The notes beneath the pieces are model-generated. The model worked only from the letters and a program-made list of their open reading frames with translations. It was not told where the DNA came from and made no database searches. This document shows, piece by piece, positions 11,073 to 20,266 of a stretch of 64,000 bases of DNA. A program made the position numbers and the translations under genes. Every line of letters starts with the position of its first letter. Within the stretch, counting starts at the first letter, position 1. The stretch comes from Paracoccus maritimus (GTDB lineage Bacteria > Pseudomonadota > Alphaproteobacteria > Rhodobacterales > Rhodobacteraceae), in NCBI RefSeq assembly GCF_025195095.1, contig NZ_JANAVZ010000006.1, positions 208,832 to 272,831 of the forward strand. The letters are read 5' to 3'.

Positions 11073-12653
11073 TCACTCCGCAGGCGCCAGACGGGCGCGG
11101 TGGGCGGTATTCCAGTCGTCGGTCAGTTGCACATCCTCGGTCGGACCCTTGCGGATGTATTTCAGCAGCAACTTGATCTCGATCAGGAACAGCACGGTGT
11201 AGAAGGTCGCGAAGCCGGCGATGGTCAGCAGAAGTTCTGTCACCGACAGCGCGCTGACCGACAGCGCGGTGGGCAGGATGCCGTCCACCGTCCAAGGCTG
11301 TCGCCCGTATTCGGCGACGATCCAGCCCAGCTCTGCGGCGATCCACGGCGCGGGAATGATCAGCACCGCAAATCGCAGCGCCCAGGTCGGATAGCGCCCA
11401 CCCCGGAACGAGGACTGCACGAAGAAATAACCCATCGTCGCGATGAACAGGAAACCCAGCCCGACCATGATGCGGAACGCCCAGAAGATCGGCCAGACAT
11501 GGGGGATCGTATCCTCGGCCGCCTGCGCGATCTGCGCATCGGTCGCCTCGCGCGGATCATCCAGATACCGGCGCAGCAGCAGAGCATAGCCCAGATCGTC
11601 GGAATGGTCCTCGAAGCTCTGCATCACCGCGCGATCGGTGGCCTCGCGGTCCCGCTGAATGGTCATCAGCGCGTCATAGGCGATCAGCCCCGACCGGACG
11701 CGGCGTTCCGCCTCTTCCTCAAGCTGGTTGATGCCGGGGATCTCTTCGGTCAGAGACCGGGTGCCAATCAGCCCCATGACATAGGGCACATGCAGGGCCC
11801 ATTTGGTCTCGCGCGCCTGCTGGTCAGGGATACCGACCAGCGTGAACGGCGCGGGGGCGGGCTCGGTCTCCCACATGGCCTCGATGGCGGCCAGCTTCAT
11901 CTTCTGGTTCAGCCCGGCATCATAGCCCGATTCGTCGCCCAGCACGACGACCGACAACGCCGCCGCCAGCCCGAAGCTGGAGGCCACCGCGATCGAGCGG
12001 CGGGCCAGCCCGACATGACGCCCCTTCAAAAGGAACCACGCCGACACGCCCAGCACGAAGACCGAGGCGGTGACATAGCCGGCGCTGACGGTGTGGACGA
12101 ATTTCGCCTGCGCGACGGTGTTGAACATCACCTCGAAGAAGCTGGTCATCTCCATGCGCATGGTCAGCGGATTGAATTCGGCGCCGACCGGGTTCTGCAT
12201 CCAGCCATTCGCGATCAGGATCCACAGCGCCGAGAAGTTCGACCCGAAGGCGACCAGCCAGCCCACGACCAGATGCCCGACCTTCGACAGGCGGTCCCAG
12301 CCGAAGAACCACAGGCCCACGAATGTGGCCTCCAGGAAGAACGCCATCAGCCCCTCGATCGCCAGCGGGGCACCGAAGACATCGCCGACATAGTGGCTGT
12401 AATAGGACCAGTTCATGCCGAACTGGAATTCCATCACCACGCCCGTCGCGACGCCCATGGCGAAGTTTATCCCGAACAGCGTTCCCCAGAACTTGGTCAT
12501 CTGACGCCAGATCGGGCGGTCGGTCATGACATAGACCGTCTCCATGATCGCCACCAGGATCGACAGGCCAAGTGTCAGGGGAACAAACAGAAAATGGTAC
12601 AAAGCGGTCATGGCGAATTGCAGCCGCGACAGTTCGACGACACCGATATCCAT
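11073..12653 (-). CDS. cydA: Cytochrome bd ubiquinol oxidase subunit I
   Basis: A 526-residue haem-bearing subunit of the high-affinity bd quinol oxidase. LSRLQFAMTALYHFLFVPLT carries the haem b595 His near residue 19. The C-terminal GRQPWTV motif and a long loop between are present, in line with the E. coli-like long quinol-loop form. The ATG at 12653 is preceded by AAGGA and gives the usual MDIGVVELSR start; the frame is open to 12755. cydDC are not adjacent. Expression under low oxygen is likely, and a partial FNR-type half-site lies about 110 bases upstream. Confidence 0.95.
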   Translation of the reverse strand: MDIGVVELSRLQFAMTALYHFLFVPLTLGLSILVAIMETVYVMTDRPIWRQMTKFWGTLFGINFAMGVATGVVMEFQFGMNWSYYSHYVGDVFGAPLAIEGLMAFFLEATFVGLWFFGWDRLSKVGHLVVGWLVAFGSNFSALWILIANGWMQNPVGAEFNPLTMRMEMTSFFEVMFNTVAQAKFVHTVSAGYVTASVFVLGVSAWFLLKGRHVGLARRSIAVASSFGLAAALSVVVLGDESGYDAGLNQKMKLAAIEAMWETEPAPAPFTLVGIPDQQARETKWALHVPYVMGLIGTRSLTEEIPGINQLEEEAERRVRSGLIAYDALMTIQRDREATDRAVMQSFEDHSDDLGYALLLRRYLDDPREATDAQIAQAAEDTIPHVWPIFWAFRIMVGLGFLFIATMGYFFVQSSFRGGRYPTWALRFAVLIIPAPWIAAELGWIVAEYGRQPWTVDGILPTALSVSALSVTELLLTIAGFATFYTVLFLIEIKLLLKYIRKGPTEDVQLTDDWNTAHRARLAPAE

Positions 12654-12762
12654 GGGCGCGATCCTTGTTTTCGACATCGCGATCATAGCAAGTTGCGCAG
12701 CCGATCCCAAGCGTTGGACCGCGTGGCAGGCTGTCGCTGCGACCGCATGTCGCATTCAATGA

Positions 12763-12776
12763 TTTGCATTTATCAA
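12763..12776 (-). promoter_or_regulatory. Possible FNR-type site upstream of cydA
   Basis: Read on the minus strand this is TTGAT-AAAT-GCAAA. The left half is a perfect FNR/FnrP half-site and the right half is poorly conserved (7 of 10 consensus positions overall). It sits about 110 bases upstream of the cydA start, where an oxygen-responsive regulator would be expected. The sequence shows only the partial match; regulation is inferred. Confidence 0.3.
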
Positions 12777-12929
12777 ACCGCCCGCGCAGCGCTCAAAGAG
12801 TTTGATGCAACGGGACCGCGAATTTCAATATCGCAGCCGACTGTCAGAGAGGTCGGAATCCCAAGCCCGTGTCCCTATGCCCGGCCTCCAAACCAGCGGC
12901 GCGAGGTCATTCGGTGATGCGCTGCGCGG

Positions 12930-13166
12930 CTAGAACGCGCGGAAGGTCATGGTGGTCAGCGTGCGGCTGATGTGGGGGATGTCGAACAGGCGATCCGACA
13001 GGAACCTTCCGACATCCTCGTCCTCGGGAATATAGACCTTGGCCAGCAGGTCGTAATCTCCCGAGGTCGAATAAAGCTCGCTGACGATCTCGCGATCATA
13101 GATCGCTTCGGCGACCTCGTAGGTCCGGCCGGGCTCGCAGCGGAACTGGACAAAGACGGGGCGCAT
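12930..13166 (-). CDS. Stand-alone Lrp/AsnC ligand-binding (RAM) domain protein
   Basis: A 78-residue protein consisting only of the alpha/beta ligand-binding domain of Lrp/AsnC regulators. EIVSELYSTSGDYDLLAKVY is the signature of that domain, and there is no helix-turn-helix. Such small proteins form octamers that can bind amino acids, or may mix with full-length Lrp proteins. It lies between cydA and the MATE exporter on the same strand, 33 bases downstream of the exporter. The physiological ligand is unknown. Confidence 0.85.
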   Translation of the reverse strand: MRPVFVQFRCEPGRTYEVAEAIYDREIVSELYSTSGDYDLLAKVYIPEDEDVGRFLSDRLFDIPHISRTLTTMTFRAF

Positions 13167-13199
13167 CGCGGTCTCCTGCTGGTCGTGTCGGGCCGCAGG

Positions 13200-14576
13200 T
13201 TAGACCGCGGGTGGCTGCGCGGTCCAGTCCCCTCGACGCCAGCCGCGCCAGAACCGGATCAGCAGCAGGACCGCTGCGACCGACAGCCCGGCGACCAGCC
13301 CCAGCCACAGGCCGGGCGCGCCAAATCCCAGCGGAAAGGCCAGGCCCCAGGCGATCGGCATGCCGACAACCCAATAGCTGAAACCTGCGATCCACATCGG
13401 CACCCGCGTGTCATGCACACCGCGCAGCAGCCCCAGCGCCACCACCTGCAGCGCATCGGTCAGCTGAAACAGCGCGGCATAGAACAGCAGCATCGCGCCG
13501 ATCGCCACGATGACCGGCGTCTCGGGGTCGGCCGGGTCCAGATACATCCGCACCAGCGCGTCGGGAAAGATCAGATACAGCGCCACGGCCAGCACCGCGA
13601 ACCCCATCGACAGTGCCGTGACCGTCACCCCGGCATCGCGCATCCATGCGGCATCGCCGCGTCCCTTGGCCTGCCCGATCCGCACCGTCGCGGCGTTGGA
13701 CAGCCCAAGATGGGCCATGAACGTGATCGAAGCGATCTGTATCGCGATGCCATGCGCGGCCAGTTCCTTGGTCCCGATCCAGCCCATCATCACGTTCGAG
13801 GCGACAAACAGCCCGCCCTCGGCCAGCATGGTGACGCCGATCGGCAGGCCCAGACGGAAGATCGCCCAGAACGCCGGCCAGTCGGGCCGCCAGAACCGCT
13901 GGAACAGGTTGTATTTGCGGGCCACGGGCAACCACGCCGCATAGCCCACCAGCATCAGCAATTGCGTCACCTGCACCGACAGGCTGGCGATGGCCGCGCC
14001 GCGCACGCCCAGTTCGGGCGCACCCAGATTGCCGAAGATGAACACCCAGTTCATTGCCACGTTCAGCGGCAGGCCGGCCAGCGTCACCCACATCACCACC
14101 TGCGTCCGCTCCAGCGCCGCGAGGTAGGAATTCAGCGTCAGCCCGGCCAGCATCGGCAACAGGCCCCAGCCGGCGATCCGCAGATAGTCCTGCGACATCT
14201 CCGAGATCAAAGGCGTCTGTCCCAGCGCCAGCAGGATCGGTTCGGCAAACCACATCGGCGGCATCACCAGAAGCGAGAAGATGCCCGACAGCCACAGCGC
14301 CATGCGGGTGCCGCGCCGTACCTCGGTCTCGTCGCCGCGGGCAATGCTGGTGGCGATCAGCCCCATCACGCCGGTGCCGAATCCCATGCCAAGGAAGAAC
14401 AGGATGATCAGGAACGAGGTCGCGATGACCAGCGCGGCCAGTTCCTCGACCCCGTACCAGCCGATCATCACCGTATCGCTGACACCGATGGCCATGCGCG
14501 CCAGATGGCTGCCGATCAACGGCAGACCCAGCGACAATGTCGCCACCACATGAGGGCGATAGCGTGACCAGAACAT
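13200..14576 (-). CDS. MATE family multidrug/Na+ exporter
   Basis: A 458-residue polytopic membrane protein of the MATE family (NorM-like), which exports organic cations in exchange for H+ or Na+. About twelve hydrophobic helices can be traced. Conserved pieces include [20 protein letters not shown] in the first repeat and [20 protein letters not shown] in the second. The ATG at 14576 follows GGGATC; a start at 14615 would add 13 residues. It is divergent from pyrB. The substrate cannot be told from sequence. Confidence 0.88.
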   Translation of the reverse strand: MFWSRYRPHVVATLSLGLPLIGSHLARMAIGVSDTVMIGWYGVEELAALVIATSFLIILFFLGMGFGTGVMGLIATSIARGDETEVRRGTRMALWLSGIFSLLVMPPMWFAEPILLALGQTPLISEMSQDYLRIAGWGLLPMLAGLTLNSYLAALERTQVVMWVTLAGLPLNVAMNWVFIFGNLGAPELGVRGAAIASLSVQVTQLLMLVGYAAWLPVARKYNLFQRFWRPDWPAFWAIFRLGLPIGVTMLAEGGLFVASNVMMGWIGTKELAAHGIAIQIASITFMAHLGLSNAATVRIGQAKGRGDAAWMRDAGVTVTALSMGFAVLAVALYLIFPDALVRMYLDPADPETPVIVAIGAMLLFYAALFQLTDALQVVALGLLRGVHDTRVPMWIAGFSYWVVGMPIAWGLAFPLGFGAPGLWLGLVAGLSVAAVLLLIRFWRGWRRGDWTAQPPAV

Positions 14577-14763
14577 CCCGATCCCATATCCGGGCCACGT
14601 TAAACGGGCAATCACCAGATTTGCACGGTATGCAGGAATCTGCCTGCTGCGTTCGTTGACAATCTACCGCGTCCCTGCCGCCGCGCCGAACCGCCCTGCC
14701 CGCTTGCCGCCTCATGCGCCATCTGCGATAGAAGACGCGTCCCGATCCTGCCAGAGGCCGCCC

Positions 14764-15726
14764 ATGACATTTCGCGCCCGCCACCTTCTGGGCATCGACC
14801 ATCTCGCGCCCTCGGACATCGTGCAGCTTCTTGATCTGGCCGAGGAATATGTGGCGCTGAACCGCCGCACCGTGAAACATTCCGACGCGCTGGCCGGGAT
14901 GACCCAGATCAACATGTTCTTCGAGAATTCGACCCGCACGCAGGCCAGTTTCGAACTGGCGGGCAAGCGGCTTGGGGCCGATGTGATGAACATGGCCGTC
15001 GCGCAATCCTCGGTGAAGAAGGGCGAAACACTGATTGACACCGCGCTGACCCTGAACGCCATGCAGCCCGATCTTCTGGTGGTGCGCCATCAGAACTCGG
15101 GGGCGGTGAACCTGCTGGCGGAAAAGGTGAACTGCGCGGTCATCAACGCCGGCGACGGACGCCATGAACATCCCACCCAGGCACTGCTGGACGCGCTGAC
15201 GATCCGCCGCGCCAAGGGCCGGTTGCAGCGCCTGACCGTGGCGATCTGCGGCGACATCGCCAACAGCCGGGTGGCACGGTCGAACCTGATCCTTCTGGGC
15301 AAGATGGAAAACCGCATCCGCCTGATCGGCCCGGCGACGCTGATGCCCGCAGGGGCCGCCGAGATGGGCGTCGAGGTCTTTCAGGACATGCGTGCCGGTC
15401 TGGAAGGCGCCGATGTGGTAATGATGCTGCGGCTGCAGAAGGAACGGATGGATGGCGGCTTCATCCCATCCGAGCGGGAATACTATCACCGCTGGGGACT
15501 GGACGCCGAGAAACTGGCGCTGGCCGCCGAGGATGCCATCGTCATGCATCCCGGTCCGATGAATCGCGGTGTCGAGATCGACGGCACCATCGCCGACGAC
15601 ATCAACAGGTCCGTCATTCAGGATCAGGTCGAAATGGGCGTCGCGGTGCGTATGGCCGCGCTGGATCTTCTGGCCCGGAACCTGCGCGCCGAACGAGGCC
15701 GCGCCGCAGCGGGGGTGATGGTTTGA
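14764..15726 (+). CDS. pyrB: Aspartate carbamoyltransferase catalytic subunit
   Basis: A 320-residue enzyme joining carbamoyl phosphate and aspartate in pyrimidine synthesis. The carbamoyl-phosphate loop is in [30 protein letters not shown] is the second substrate motif, and [13 protein letters not shown] lies near the C-terminus. The ATG at 14764 with AGAGG before it gives the usual [11 protein letters not shown] start. The C-terminal stop overlaps the start of a low-GC unknown gene, which separates pyrB from the dihydroorotase homologue it would normally be coupled to. Confidence 0.96.
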   Translation: MTFRARHLLGIDHLAPSDIVQLLDLAEEYVALNRRTVKHSDALAGMTQINMFFENSTRTQASFELAGKRLGADVMNMAVAQSSVKKGETLIDTALTLNAMQPDLLVVRHQNSGAVNLLAEKVNCAVINAGDGRHEHPTQALLDALTIRRAKGRLQRLTVAICGDIANSRVARSNLILLGKMENRIRLIGPATLMPAGAAEMGVEVFQDMRAGLEGADVVMMLRLQKERMDGGFIPSEREYYHRWGLDAEKLALAAEDAIVMHPGPMNRGVEIDGTIADDINRSVIQDQVEMGVAVRMAALDLLARNLRAERGRAAAGVMV

Positions 15727-16121
15727 GTAGACTCGACGACAGCAAAACCATAATCGCGAGGATCATCGCAAATCTCGAAGATAATGGTGTCATAGCCACG
15801 GCGCTTCATGTTTCTGATTTTTACTCCGACTACACGTCCGAAGATGCCCTGCTATTCAGTTCAGCGATATCTTGGTTGGCTGCAGAGAACGTAATAAGGT
15901 TTCGAGGGGAACCGATACCGGATGATGCGGATGACACAAACCACTATAGCGCCGTTTTGACGTCGTTCGGTTTTTTGGCGCTCGAAAGAGAACTTTCCAG
16001 CGCGTTAACGCTCCGAGACCAGTTGAAGGAAGCACGCGCTGGCGCCCGAAATTGGGCGAGCGTGGGCGATCTAGTCGGTGGAATTCTCGGCGGCTTTTCA
16101 AAGACTATTAGCAATGGATGA
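15723..16121 (+). CDS. Unknown low-GC protein inserted between pyrB and pyrC'
   Basis: A 132-residue protein I do not recognise. It starts with TTG inside the pyrB stop (TTGA) and its TGA overlaps the start of the next gene, so it is wedged between two normally neighbouring genes. Base composition drops to about half G+C by eye, with TTA, ATA and TTT codons that neighbours avoid. The chain looks helical and could hold a winged-helix-like fold in the first 70 residues. It ends in a glycine-rich amphipathic tail ([17 protein letters not shown]). There is no signal peptide. The composition suggests recent transfer. Being open throughout with overlaps at both ends argues that it is translated. 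Confidence 0.65.
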   Translation: MSRLDDSKTIIARIIANLEDNGVIATALHVSDFYSDYTSEDALLFSSAISWLAAENVIRFRGEPIPDDADDTNHYSAVLTSFGFLALERELSSALTLRDQLKEARAGARNWASVGDLVGGILGGFSKTISNG

Positions 16122-17403
16122 CGCATTCACCCTGTTCTCCAACGCCCGGCTGATCGATCCACAGGCACAGACCGACCGGATCGGCAGCCTGCTGGTCCGC
16201 GACGGGCGCATCGACGGCGTCGGGGCCGCTGACGAAACCGCACCGGAAGGCGCGACGGTGATCGACTGCCAGCAACGCGCGCTGGCGCCGGGGCTGGTCG
16301 ATTGGGGTGTCAAGATCGGCGAACCGGGCGAGCGTCACAAGGAGAGTTTCCGCAGCGCCGGTCTGGCCGCCGCCGCGGGCGGTGTGACCACGATCATCGC
16401 CCGGCCCGACACGATGCCGCCGATCGATACGCCGGAATCGCTGGAATTCGTCACCCGCCGCGCGGCCGATGCGCCGGTCAACATCCATCACATGGCCGCG
16501 CTGACCAAGGACCGCGCGGGCCGCGAGATGGTCGAGATCGGGTTCCTGACCGATCTGGGCGCGGTCGCCTTTACCGACGGGGTGCGCGTCGTCACCGATA
16601 CGCGGGTGCTGTCGCGCGCAATGACCTATGCGCGCGGACTGGATGCGCTGATTGTCGGCCATCCGCAGGATGCGGGCCTGTCCAGGGGCAGCGCCGCAAC
16701 CAGCGGGAAATTCGCCTCGCTCTACGGTATTCCGGCGGTGTCGCCCGTGGCCGAGGTGATGGGGCTGGACCGCGATCTGTCGCTGGTCGCCATGACGCGC
16801 TGCCGCTGGCATGCCGACCAGATCACCACGGCGGGGGCACTGCCCTCACTGACCCGTGCGCGGCAGGCCGGGCTGAATGTCAGCGCCGGAATCTCGATCC
16901 ACCACCTGACGCTGAACGAATTCGATGTGGGCGATTACCGGACCTTCTTCCGCTTCACGCCGCCCCTGCGGTCGGAAGAGGACCGACAGGCGATGGTGCA
17001 GGCGGTGGCCGAGGGGCAGATCGATGTGATCGCCAGCTTCCATACCCCGCAGGACGAGGAATCCAAGCGCCTGCCCTTCGAGGCTGCCGCCCCCGGCGCG
17101 GTCGGCCTGCAAACGCTGCTGCCCGCTGCGATGCGGCTGTATCATCAAGGTGGGCTGTCCCTGCCGCAATTGTGGCGGGCCATGTCGCTGAACCCGGCCC
17201 GCCGGCTGGGGCTGGACGCAGGCCGGATCGAGCGTGGCGCACCCGCCGATCTGGTGCTGTTCGATCCCGACGCCCCCTTCGTTCTGGACCGCTTCAAGCT
17301 GCTGTCGAAATCGAAGAACACGCCCTTCGACGGCGCAAGGCTGGAAGGCCGGGTGCTGGGCACATGGGTCGCGGGGCGCCGCGTCTTCGGAGGTGATGCA
17401 TGA
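16114..17403 (+). CDS. pyrC: Dihydroorotase homologue, probably inactive (PyrC' type)
   Basis: A 429-residue amidohydrolase of the type I dihydroorotase family. The frame GLVDWGVKIGEPGERHKESF (residues 60-79) aligns with the family's GLVDxHVHLREPG, so both metal-binding histidines are replaced. The catalytic TDHAPH segment is SFHTPQ (residues 308-313), lacking the Asp. SAGISIHHLTLNEF and PPLRSEEDRQAM are kept. In Pseudomonas an inactive PyrC' is a structural partner of aspartate carbamoyltransferase; the position next to pyrB suggests the same here. A separate active dihydroorotase would be needed elsewhere. It overlaps the unknown gene upstream and plsY downstream. Confidence 0.85.
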   Translation: MDDAFTLFSNARLIDPQAQTDRIGSLLVRDGRIDGVGAADETAPEGATVIDCQQRALAPGLVDWGVKIGEPGERHKESFRSAGLAAAAGGVTTIIARPDTMPPIDTPESLEFVTRRAADAPVNIHHMAALTKDRAGREMVEIGFLTDLGAVAFTDGVRVVTDTRVLSRAMTYARGLDALIVGHPQDAGLSRGSAATSGKFASLYGIPAVSPVAEVMGLDRDLSLVAMTRCRWHADQITTAGALPSLTRARQAGLNVSAGISIHHLTLNEFDVGDYRTFFRFTPPLRSEEDRQAMVQAVAEGQIDVIASFHTPQDEESKRLPFEAAAPGAVGLQTLLPAAMRLYHQGGLSLPQLWRAMSLNPARRLGLDAGRIERGAPADLVLFDPDAPFVLDRFKLLSKSKNTPFDGARLEGRVLGTWVAGRRVFGGDA

Positions 17404-17984
17404 GCCTGATCCTGTGGACCGTGCTGGGCTATCTTCTGGGGTCGATCCCGTTCGGCATCGTCATCGCCCGCGCGCTGGGGCTGGGCGATCTGCGCAAGAT
17501 CGGGTCCGGCAATATCGGTGCGACCAATGTGCTTCGCACCGGCAACAAGCCCGCCGCGCTGGCCACGCTGCTGCTGGATTCCGGCAAGGGCGCCATCGCG
17601 GTGCTGCTGGCGCGCCATTTCGCCGGCGAGACGGCGGCGATCATGGCCGGCGGCGCGGCATTTCTGGGCCACTGCTTTCCGGTCTGGCTGGGCTTCAAGG
17701 GCGGCAAGGGCGTCGCGACCTTCCTTGGCACGCTGATCGCGCTGAACTGGCCCCTTGGGCTGATCGCCTGCGGGATCTGGCTGCTGACGGCACTGGTCAG
17801 CCGGATCAGTTCCCTGTCGGCCCTGATGGCGGCCGCCTTGTCGCCGGTCTTCGCCTGGGCGCTGGGACGGACCGACCTGATCCTTGTCTGCCTGTTCATG
17901 GCCGCGCTGATCTTTCTGCGCCACAAGGCCAACATCGCCCGGCTGATGGACGGCAGCGAACCGCGGATCGGCAAGAAGGGTTAG
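17400..17984 (+). CDS. plsY: Glycerol-3-phosphate acyltransferase PlsY
   Basis: A 194-residue inner-membrane enzyme that transfers an acyl group from acyl-phosphate to glycerol-3-phosphate, the first step of phospholipid synthesis. All three PlsY motifs are seen: GSIPFGIVIAR then GSGNIGATNVLRTGNK, a central GHCFPVWLGFKGGKGVATFLG, and a C-terminal FLRHKANIARL. Five or so membrane helices are predicted. It overlaps the previous gene by ATGA. Its last four bases overlap the convergent membrane-protein gene. Confidence 0.95.
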   Translation: MSLILWTVLGYLLGSIPFGIVIARALGLGDLRKIGSGNIGATNVLRTGNKPAALATLLLDSGKGAIAVLLARHFAGETAAIMAGGAAFLGHCFPVWLGFKGGKGVATFLGTLIALNWPLGLIACGIWLLTALVSRISSLSALMAAALSPVFAWALGRTDLILVCLFMAALIFLRHKANIARLMDGSEPRIGKKG

Positions 17985-18409
17985 CGTTCGGCGACCAGTT
18001 TGCGTCCGGACGGGCGCGCCGGACGCGCAGGCGCGGCCACCGGATCCTGATCGGGCTCGGGCTGCTGCGCCACTTCGCGCAGCGGGCTTGCAGAAAACGG
18101 GCGCGCGCCGCCCGACACAGGTCCGGTCATAGGACCAGCCACCGACGCAGCACCAACCGGCTGGGAGGCAAGACGCCGCAGCGCCTCGGTGCCCCGTCGT
18201 GCCGAAATCGCGATCGAGATCAGCGCCATGCACGCGCCAGCCAGAAGCAGCAGCGCGACAAGACCAAGCAGTCCGACATAGACCGGCAGCGGCGGCACGC
18301 CTTCGGCCTGCCGCACCAGCGTGACCACCGTCGCGCCCAGACCGAACACCCCGACCAGGAAAACAGCCGCCACCAGCCGCTGGGTCCACACCATCAGATC
18401 CGCCCGCAT
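17981..18409 (-). CDS. Two-helix membrane protein, unknown function
   Basis: A 142-residue protein with two clear membrane helices (about residues 10-33 and 44-68) and a proline/alanine-rich hydrophilic tail. The ATG at 18409 has GAGG in front; an upstream in-frame start at 18463 lacks one. It converges on plsY with a four-base overlap. No family recognised. Confidence 0.6.
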   Translation of the reverse strand: MRADLMVWTQRLVAAVFLVGVFGLGATVVTLVRQAEGVPPLPVYVGLLGLVALLLLAGACMALISIAISARRGTEALRRLASQPVGAASVAGPMTGPVSGGARPFSASPLREVAQQPEPDQDPVAAPARPARPSGRKLVAER

Positions 18410-18509
18410 CACACCCTCGTCTTTTCTTGCCCTTCGACCCGGGTGCCACCGGACCGAGCGCATTTCAAGACTGCCAAGGTCGTGCCCCTGTCACCTTGTC
18501 GTGCGCGGA

Positions 18510-18764
18510 TCAGGGCCGGTCGGCCAGACGCTCGATCGCGTCGGCGGTCCGGCGGGTGTTGTTGTAGATGCCCAGACCCAGATAGATCATGCCCCCCAGC
18601 AGGATCATGTAAATCGTTCCGCCGACCAAGACGGCCAGCCCTTGCAAGATACCGCCCTGCGGGCTGAACATCGCGGCGATGGCACCGATCAGGACGCCGA
18701 TCGCGCCCAGGATCACCACGACATTGACGATCCGTTCCATCCAGACAATAAAGAAATCACGCAT
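18510..18764 (-). CDS. Small two-helix membrane protein, unknown function
   Basis: An 84-residue protein with two hydrophobic segments (about residues 12-33 and 40-65) and a short basic C-terminus, preceded by GGAG. It has the same orientation and similar architecture to the neighbour at 17981-18409, and the two may form a pair. No domain recognised. Confidence 0.6.
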   Translation of the reverse strand: MRDFFIVWMERIVNVVVILGAIGVLIGAIAAMFSPQGGILQGLAVLVGGTIYMILLGGMIYLGLGIYNNTRRTADAIERLADRP

Positions 18765-18827
18765 TTAAAACGCTCCGCTTGATTGAAATCGCGGGACGCT
18801 TGGCACGCTGACAGCGGCGAGGCAAGA

Positions 18828-20198
18828 TCAGTAGGAATATTCGGCGTAGATCCGGTTCAGATCGCCCTGCCATTCGCCCTGATATTTTTCCAGCAGCTCG
18901 TCGGCAGGCACCTTGCCGCTGTCGATGCTTTCCTTCAGTGCATTCAGGAAATGCGTCTCGTCGGGGACCAGCCCGCCGGCACCGGGACACGCACGGGCCT
19001 TCAATCCGGCCTCGGCGATCTCCAGAACCTGACGCGCCAGATCGTGCATCCGGATGCCATTCGCCTCGCCCTGCAAGGCGTCGCGTCCGGCCGCGCGGCG
19101 CAGCCCTTCGCGCGTCTCGTGGTCCCAGTCCTTGACCAGATCCCATGCGGCATCCAGCGCGGTCTGGTCATAGGTCAGGCCGACCCACAGGGCCGGCAGC
19201 GCACACAGACGCCGCCACGGCCCGCCATCGGCACCGCGCATCTCGATGAATTTCTTGACGCGCGCCTCGGGGAACACGGTGGTCAGGTGATCCGCCCAGT
19301 CCGACAGGGTCGGGATCTGGCCCGGCAGCGCGGGCAGCTCGCCCTTCAGGAAATCGCGGAAGGATTGTCCCAACGCGTCGATATACTTGCCGTCGCGATA
19401 GACAAAATACATTGGCACATCAAGGACATAATCAACCCACGCCTCGTAGCCGAAGCCATCTTCGAAGACAAAGGGCAGCATGCCGGTGCGCGCGTCGTCC
19501 AGGTTCTGCCAGATATGCGCGCGCCAGCTTTTCATGCCGTTCGGCTTGCCATCAAGGAAGGGTGAATTGGCGAACAGCGCATTCGCCACCGGCTGCAACG
19601 CCAACGCGACCCGCAGCTTCTTGACCATGTCGGCCTCGGACGCGAAATCCAGATTCACCTGCACCGTGCAGGTGCGATACATCATCTGCGTCCCCAGCGT
19701 GCCGACACGCCCCATGTAATCCGTCATCAGCCGATAGCGCCCCTTGGGCATCATCGGCATCTGATCCTGCGTCCAGATCGGCGCGGCCCCCAGCCCGATG
19801 AACCCCGCGCCGATCCGGTCGGCGACGGCCTTGACCTCGGCCAGATGGCTGTTCACCTCGTCGCAGGTCTGGTGAATGGTTTCCAGCGGGGCGCCGGACA
19901 GTTCCAGCTGCCCGCCCGGCTCAAGGCTGACATTCGCACCGTCGCGTTCCAGACCGATGATATTGCCCTGCTCCAGCACCGGCGCCCAGCCAAAGCGTTC
20001 CTGCAGGCCGGTCAGCATCGCCTTGATCGAACAGTCACCCTCGTAGGGCAGCGGCAGATTCTGCGCGTGGCAATAGCCGAATTTCTCGTGCTCGGTGCCG
20101 ATCCGCCACGCATCGCGCGGCTTTTCACCGGCGGCGATATAGGCGGCAAGCTGGTCGCGGCTTTCGATGGGGCCTCCGCCCTGCTGGGGAATCGACAT
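18828..20198 (-). CDS. gshA: Glutamate-cysteine ligase (plant/alphaproteobacterial type)
   Basis: A 456-residue enzyme making gamma-glutamylcysteine, the first step of glutathione synthesis. It belongs to the group shared by plants and alphaproteobacteria: RIGTEHEKFGY near residue 32 is the conserved ATP/metal site segment. EPGGQLELSGAP, MMPKGRYRLMTDYMGRVGT, and the Cys-containing MMYRTCTVQVNLDFASEADM are also typical. The end motif NRIYAEYSY is conserved. No gshB is nearby. The call is firm. Confidence 0.95.
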   Translation of the reverse strand: MSIPQQGGGPIESRDQLAAYIAAGEKPRDAWRIGTEHEKFGYCHAQNLPLPYEGDCSIKAMLTGLQERFGWAPVLEQGNIIGLERDGANVSLEPGGQLELSGAPLETIHQTCDEVNSHLAEVKAVADRIGAGFIGLGAAPIWTQDQMPMMPKGRYRLMTDYMGRVGTLGTQMMYRTCTVQVNLDFASEADMVKKLRVALALQPVANALFANSPFLDGKPNGMKSWRAHIWQNLDDARTGMLPFVFEDGFGYEAWVDYVLDVPMYFVYRDGKYIDALGQSFRDFLKGELPALPGQIPTLSDWADHLTTVFPEARVKKFIEMRGADGGPWRRLCALPALWVGLTYDQTALDAAWDLVKDWDHETREGLRRAAGRDALQGEANGIRMHDLARQVLEIAEAGLKARACPGAGGLVPDETHFLNALKESIDSGKVPADELLEKYQGEWQGDLNRIYAEYSY

Positions 20199-20266
20199 GG
20201 CTGAGGCCTTTCTGGGGTTTCAAGTCGGTCACAGGTGGCAACAGGCGCGGTCCAAGTCAACCCGCC

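Noticed and set aside
10860..12917. Very long open frame (about 685 codons) on the plus strand opposite cydA and cydB
   Set aside because: It mirrors real membrane-protein genes with matching codon bias on the other strand. The translation is rich in His, Arg, Gln and Asp without any domain. High-GC genomes give many such shadows.
12972..14567. 531-codon open frame on the plus strand opposite the MATE exporter
   Set aside because: A low-complexity His/Gln/Arg-rich translation, antisense to a clear transporter gene.
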